Made by a program: the position numbers and the translations under genes
Shown here: positions 4,801 through 6,851 of the stretch, piece after piece
How positions within the stretch are numbered: the stretch's first letter is position 1
Layout: each line of letters starts with the position of its first letter
NCBI GenBank assembly: GCA_045128175.1
Contig: JBGVRF010000021.1
Coordinates: 1 to 6,851 of the forward strand
DNA length: 6,851 bases
Reading direction: 5' to 3'
Source of the DNA: Scatosoma sp045128175
Lineage (GTDB): Bacteria; Bacillota; Clostridia; Christensenellales; Borkfalkiaceae
The notes under the pieces: model-generated
Databases searched by the model: none
The model's input: only the letters and a program-made list of their open reading frames with translations
What the model was told of the DNA's origin: nothing

Positions 4801-6411
4801 TCAAATTTGGACTTTCAACTCGCAAAATTCGAGCGATTGTCGGTCGTGTTTGTTCGGGTGGGCGATATAGTTTCGCACTTCTATCACGGTAGCAGGTATG
4901 GGTTCAAACCCGTCAAGTAGGCGTTGCAGGTTGAACGTTATGCGGATTTCGTTATTATCCATAGTGATTAGGTGTATGATTTCCCGATAGGTTTCTCGCA
5001 GGACTTTTTCATCCGTTGACGTCAACCTTTGTAGGTAGGTGTCCGCCATTCGTATTATGCGTTTAGGCTTGAACGCAGGGTACATAGAAATTCTCTCGTT
5101 CAAGAGTTCCGCTTGCCGTGTAAGTTCGTTTGCTTCCCATCGGATTTGGTGGTTTTCTTGTTCGAGATACTTTCGCAGGGCTTTCATTTCTTCTTCCGTT
5201 TCTTTCAGGCAGTTTTCATTGATAAGCCTTTCTTTTTCTTCGATTTCATCTAACAAGGCATTATACTCGGCTTGCATTTTCTCGTAAGCCTTGATATATG
5301 CGATACGTACAAGGTCTATCAGTTTTTGCCGATTTTCCTTTTTAAGTAAGCACCACGTTAAGAGCCGATGAACGTACGCTTCGAAGTATTCCGCATTTGT
5401 AGGGGTGGTTGTACACGTTTTTTCTCGTCCGTTGCAATGGTAGTGTGGTACGCCGATATGCTTTTCCTTTTGGTTGTACCTTACGCCACCGCATACCGAC
5501 TTACCGCAACAACCGCACTTCATCAACCCTGCGAATAGGTACTTGCCGTTCGGGTTGAAAGAGATTCGCCGTTGCTTGCGTTCGTCCATTTTTGCTTGCA
5601 CCTTGAAGAACGTTTCATCGTCTATGATACGGGGCATACCGTCGGGGATTCGTATGATTTCCGATTCGGGCTTGCTTTTATGCTTATTGCGGATACCGCG
5701 TTCGTCTTTTTCCGCTTCCACGTTGAACGAGTATTCCCCGATATACTTTCGATTGCGCAGTATATCGTATAGGTGTGCCGTGTATTCCCTGCCGTCTGCC
5801 CGTCGATAGCCGTTTTCGCAGAGATACTTGCGGATTTGAACGTAGCCGTAGCCCTTCAAGAATAGGTCGAAGATTATTCGCACGGCTTCCGCTTCCGTTT
5901 CTTCTATCACGTACCTTTTGTTTTGTACCTTGTAGCCGAGCAGGGGCATACCGCCGAGAGCCTTTCCTTCTCTTGCGTTCGCAAGTAAACCTGCCCGACA
6001 TTCTCGTGCAAGTTTTTTAGAGTACAGTTCAGCCATACCCATTGACATTAACTCGAAGAACTCGCCTTCGGGCGTTTCGTCGAATTCTTCTATGGTGCTT
6101 ACAACCTTGATTCCGTATTTCCGCAGGTATTTTTTGTAGTGTCTTGCGTCGTCTACGTTTCGCGCCCATATATCCATACGGTGTACGATAACAAAGCGAA
6201 ACTCCCGTTTTTGTGCATCCTTTATCATTTCTTGGAAACTCTTTCGGTTTGCGCTTGTACCCGTTTGCGCTTCGTCTACGTATTCGTGGCGCAAGTGGAT
6301 ATTGTGCCGTTCGCAAAATCGCCGTATTTCCGCGAGTTGTACGACGATACTTGATTCTTGTTGCCTGTCGGATGAATACCGAGCATAGGCAACGCCTTCT
6401 AACTGTACCAT
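4801..6411 (-). CDS. Large serine recombinase (integrase/resolvase), possibly impaired active site
   Basis: This is a site-specific recombinase that would integrate or excise a mobile element by a Ser-DNA intermediate. The 536 residues fit the large serine family. The N-terminal resolvase domain (about 5-150) has Arg11 and nucleophile Ser13 in YARYSSDRQ, and Arg56 in GTSANRKSF. A recombinase domain follows (about 155-275), then a zinc ribbon (Cys299, Cys302, Cys326, Cys333), a coiled coil (about 372-440) and a C-terminal tail. The oddity is MDIWARN (79-85). The family normally reads D-R-x-x-R here, and the first catalytic Arg (Arg68 in gamma-delta resolvase) is Ile81, codon ATA at 6171-6169, one base from AGA. 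Arg84 is kept. Start ATG 6411 has AAAGGAG (6428-6422) 10 bases upstream. A terminator hairpin (6437-6474) lies just before it. No other integration genes are visible, so the element would extend rightward beyond the window. Confidence 0.93.
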   Translation of the reverse strand: MVQLEGVAYARYSSDRQQESSIVVQLAEIRRFCERHNIHLRHEYVDEAQTGTSANRKSFQEMIKDAQKREFRFVIVHRMDIWARNVDDARHYKKYLRKYGIKVVSTIEEFDETPEGEFFELMSMGMAELYSKKLARECRAGLLANAREGKALGGMPLLGYKVQNKRYVIEETEAEAVRIIFDLFLKGYGYVQIRKYLCENGYRRADGREYTAHLYDILRNRKYIGEYSFNVEAEKDERGIRNKHKSKPESEIIRIPDGMPRIIDDETFFKVQAKMDERKQRRISFNPNGKYLFAGLMKCGCCGKSVCGGVRYNQKEKHIGVPHYHCNGREKTCTTTPTNAEYFEAYVHRLLTWCLLKKENRQKLIDLVRIAYIKAYEKMQAEYNALLDEIEEKERLINENCLKETEEEMKALRKYLEQENHQIRWEANELTRQAELLNERISMYPAFKPKRIIRMADTYLQRLTSTDEKVLRETYREIIHLITMDNNEIRITFNLQRLLDGFEPIPATVIEVRNYIAHPNKHDRQSLEFCELKVQI

Positions 6412-6436
6412 TTCCTGTATTCTCCTTTGTTTTTTG

Positions 6437-6474
6437 CATAAAAAGAGCGCATAGCCCTTTTCCGAGCTATGCGC
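6437..6474 (-). terminator. Terminator just upstream of the recombinase start
   Basis: On the minus strand GCGCATAGC (6474-6466) pairs perfectly with GCTATGCGC (6455-6447) around a 10-base loop and is followed by TCTTTTTATG. It lies 6 bases after the stop of the small upstream gene. Only 25 bases separate the end of its T-run from the recombinase ATG. Confidence 0.85.
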
Positions 6475-6480
6475 ATTGTT

Positions 6481-6811
6481 TTAATCGTATTCGTCGTAGT
6501 CTTCGTCTTCATCAGGAAGATACTCGAAGTAATCTTCATAATCGAACACGATTTCGTAATCACGGAGTTGTCCGTAATTGTTTACGAGTATATCTTGGGG
6601 GACAAGAGAGAGCGTATCGGGATTGAATTGCCCGTATCGGTATTCTTCCAATGTAGAAGTAATTGCTTCATACCAATTCTCGTATACACCTCTACCGTAC
6701 AATGGTATCAATGTATTTGCCTTTCTTGTCCGTAAGGTCAACGTAAACTGTGCTAATATCTCTGCTACCTTCAATAGTAATATTTTCAACGTATAAATTC
6801 ATCTTTTTCAT
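6481..6811 (-). pseudogene. Small acidic-tailed hypothetical protein, frameshifted
   Basis: Not a family I recognise. A very good start exists at 6811: AAGGAG (6824-6819), 7 bases, ATG. It opens MKKMNLYVENITIEGSRDIS and reads a plausible beta-strand-like sequence (TVYVDLTDKKGKYIDTIV) to residue 39, then meets TAG at 6694-6692. The other frame continues without a break from that point to TAA at 6481: RGVYENWYEAIT, then VPQDILVNNYGQLRDYEIVF and a tail of Asp, Glu and Tyr. Skipping one base near the TAG joins the halves into one protein of about 109 residues. The only upstream start in the second frame is a TTG at 6789 without a ribosome binding site. The simplest reading is one gene with a one-base insertion (mutation or sequencing error). 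A programmed +1 shift at CGG-T-AGA is possible, but no stimulatory SD-like element is seen. It lies directly upstream of the recombinase on the same strand and probably belongs to the same element. Confidence 0.7.
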
Positions 6812-6818
6812 AAGTTAT

Positions 6819-6824
6819 CTCCTT
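6819..6824 (-). promoter_or_regulatory. Ribosome binding site fixing the start of the broken small gene
   Basis: AAGGAG on the minus strand stands 7 bases before ATG 6811. It shows that translation begins in a different frame from the long open stretch ending at 6481, which is the key evidence for the frameshift. Confidence 0.8.
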
Positions 6825-6851
6825 CCTTTTAATTTTTTAATATTATTTCGA

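Noticed and set aside
4417..4920. 167-residue plus-strand ORF
   Set aside because: It runs through the repeats, the terminator hairpin and the 3' end of the recombinase, has no ribosome binding site, and its composition reflects the hairpin DNA.
6685..6700. prfB-like programmed +1 frameshift
   Set aside because: The shift site has CGG-TAG-A but lacks the upstream SD-like AGGGGG and the slippery CTT-TGA of prfB. It is kept only as a minor alternative to mutation.
6481..6789. Intact 102-residue minus-strand gene starting at TTG 6789
   Set aside because: The TTG has no ribosome binding site, while a near-perfect one sits at ATG 6811 in another frame whose first 39 residues look more protein-like. 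A frameshifted single gene fits better.

Overview
The window looks like chromosome from a gut-type Clostridia/Firmicutes organism. The evidence is AAGGAG-type ribosome binding sites, near-perfect TTGACA/TATAAT promoters with extended -10 elements, AT-rich intergenic DNA, a YerC/TrpR-family regulator, a DUF6809-type small protein and a Firmicutes-style large serine recombinase. The species cannot be named from the sequence.

Left part (1-460): the C-terminal part of a DUF6809-like gene enters from the left edge and ends at a strong bidirectional terminator. The next 230 bases carry no gene on either strand. On the minus strand, however, they are framed by an excellent extended -10 promoter (421-459) and by that same terminator. 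The RNA between them can fold into a closed multi-hairpin structure. I read this as a stand-alone structured non-coding RNA, and it is the most interesting object in the window.

Centre (533-3386): a four-gene plus-strand operon encodes a polar amino acid ABC importer (lipoprotein binding protein, HisM/GlnP-type permease, GlnQ-type ATPase) followed by a YerC/TrpR-like DNA-binding protein. Gene gaps are 26, 1 and 5 bases. Two nearly identical inverted repeats (CTTTA-N6-TAAAG) sit in the promoter spacer and just after the predicted transcription start. The simplest model is that the terminal regulator controls its own operon through them. A bidirectional terminator separates this operon from a convergent minus-strand TRIC/UPF0126 membrane protein gene, which has its own consensus promoter.

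Right part (4220-6851): a 580-base non-coding stretch full of direct and inverted repeats leads into an integrative-element module on the minus strand. That module is a 536-residue large serine recombinase preceded by a small acidic-tailed gene that is broken by a frameshift. The recombinase has Ile where serine recombinases normally have a catalytic Arg, and its start codon lies only 25 bases past a terminator-like hairpin. Both facts, together with the broken neighbour, suggest a decaying or silenced element. The repeats at 4389-4675 may hold its attachment site, a small nonautonomous insertion, or both.
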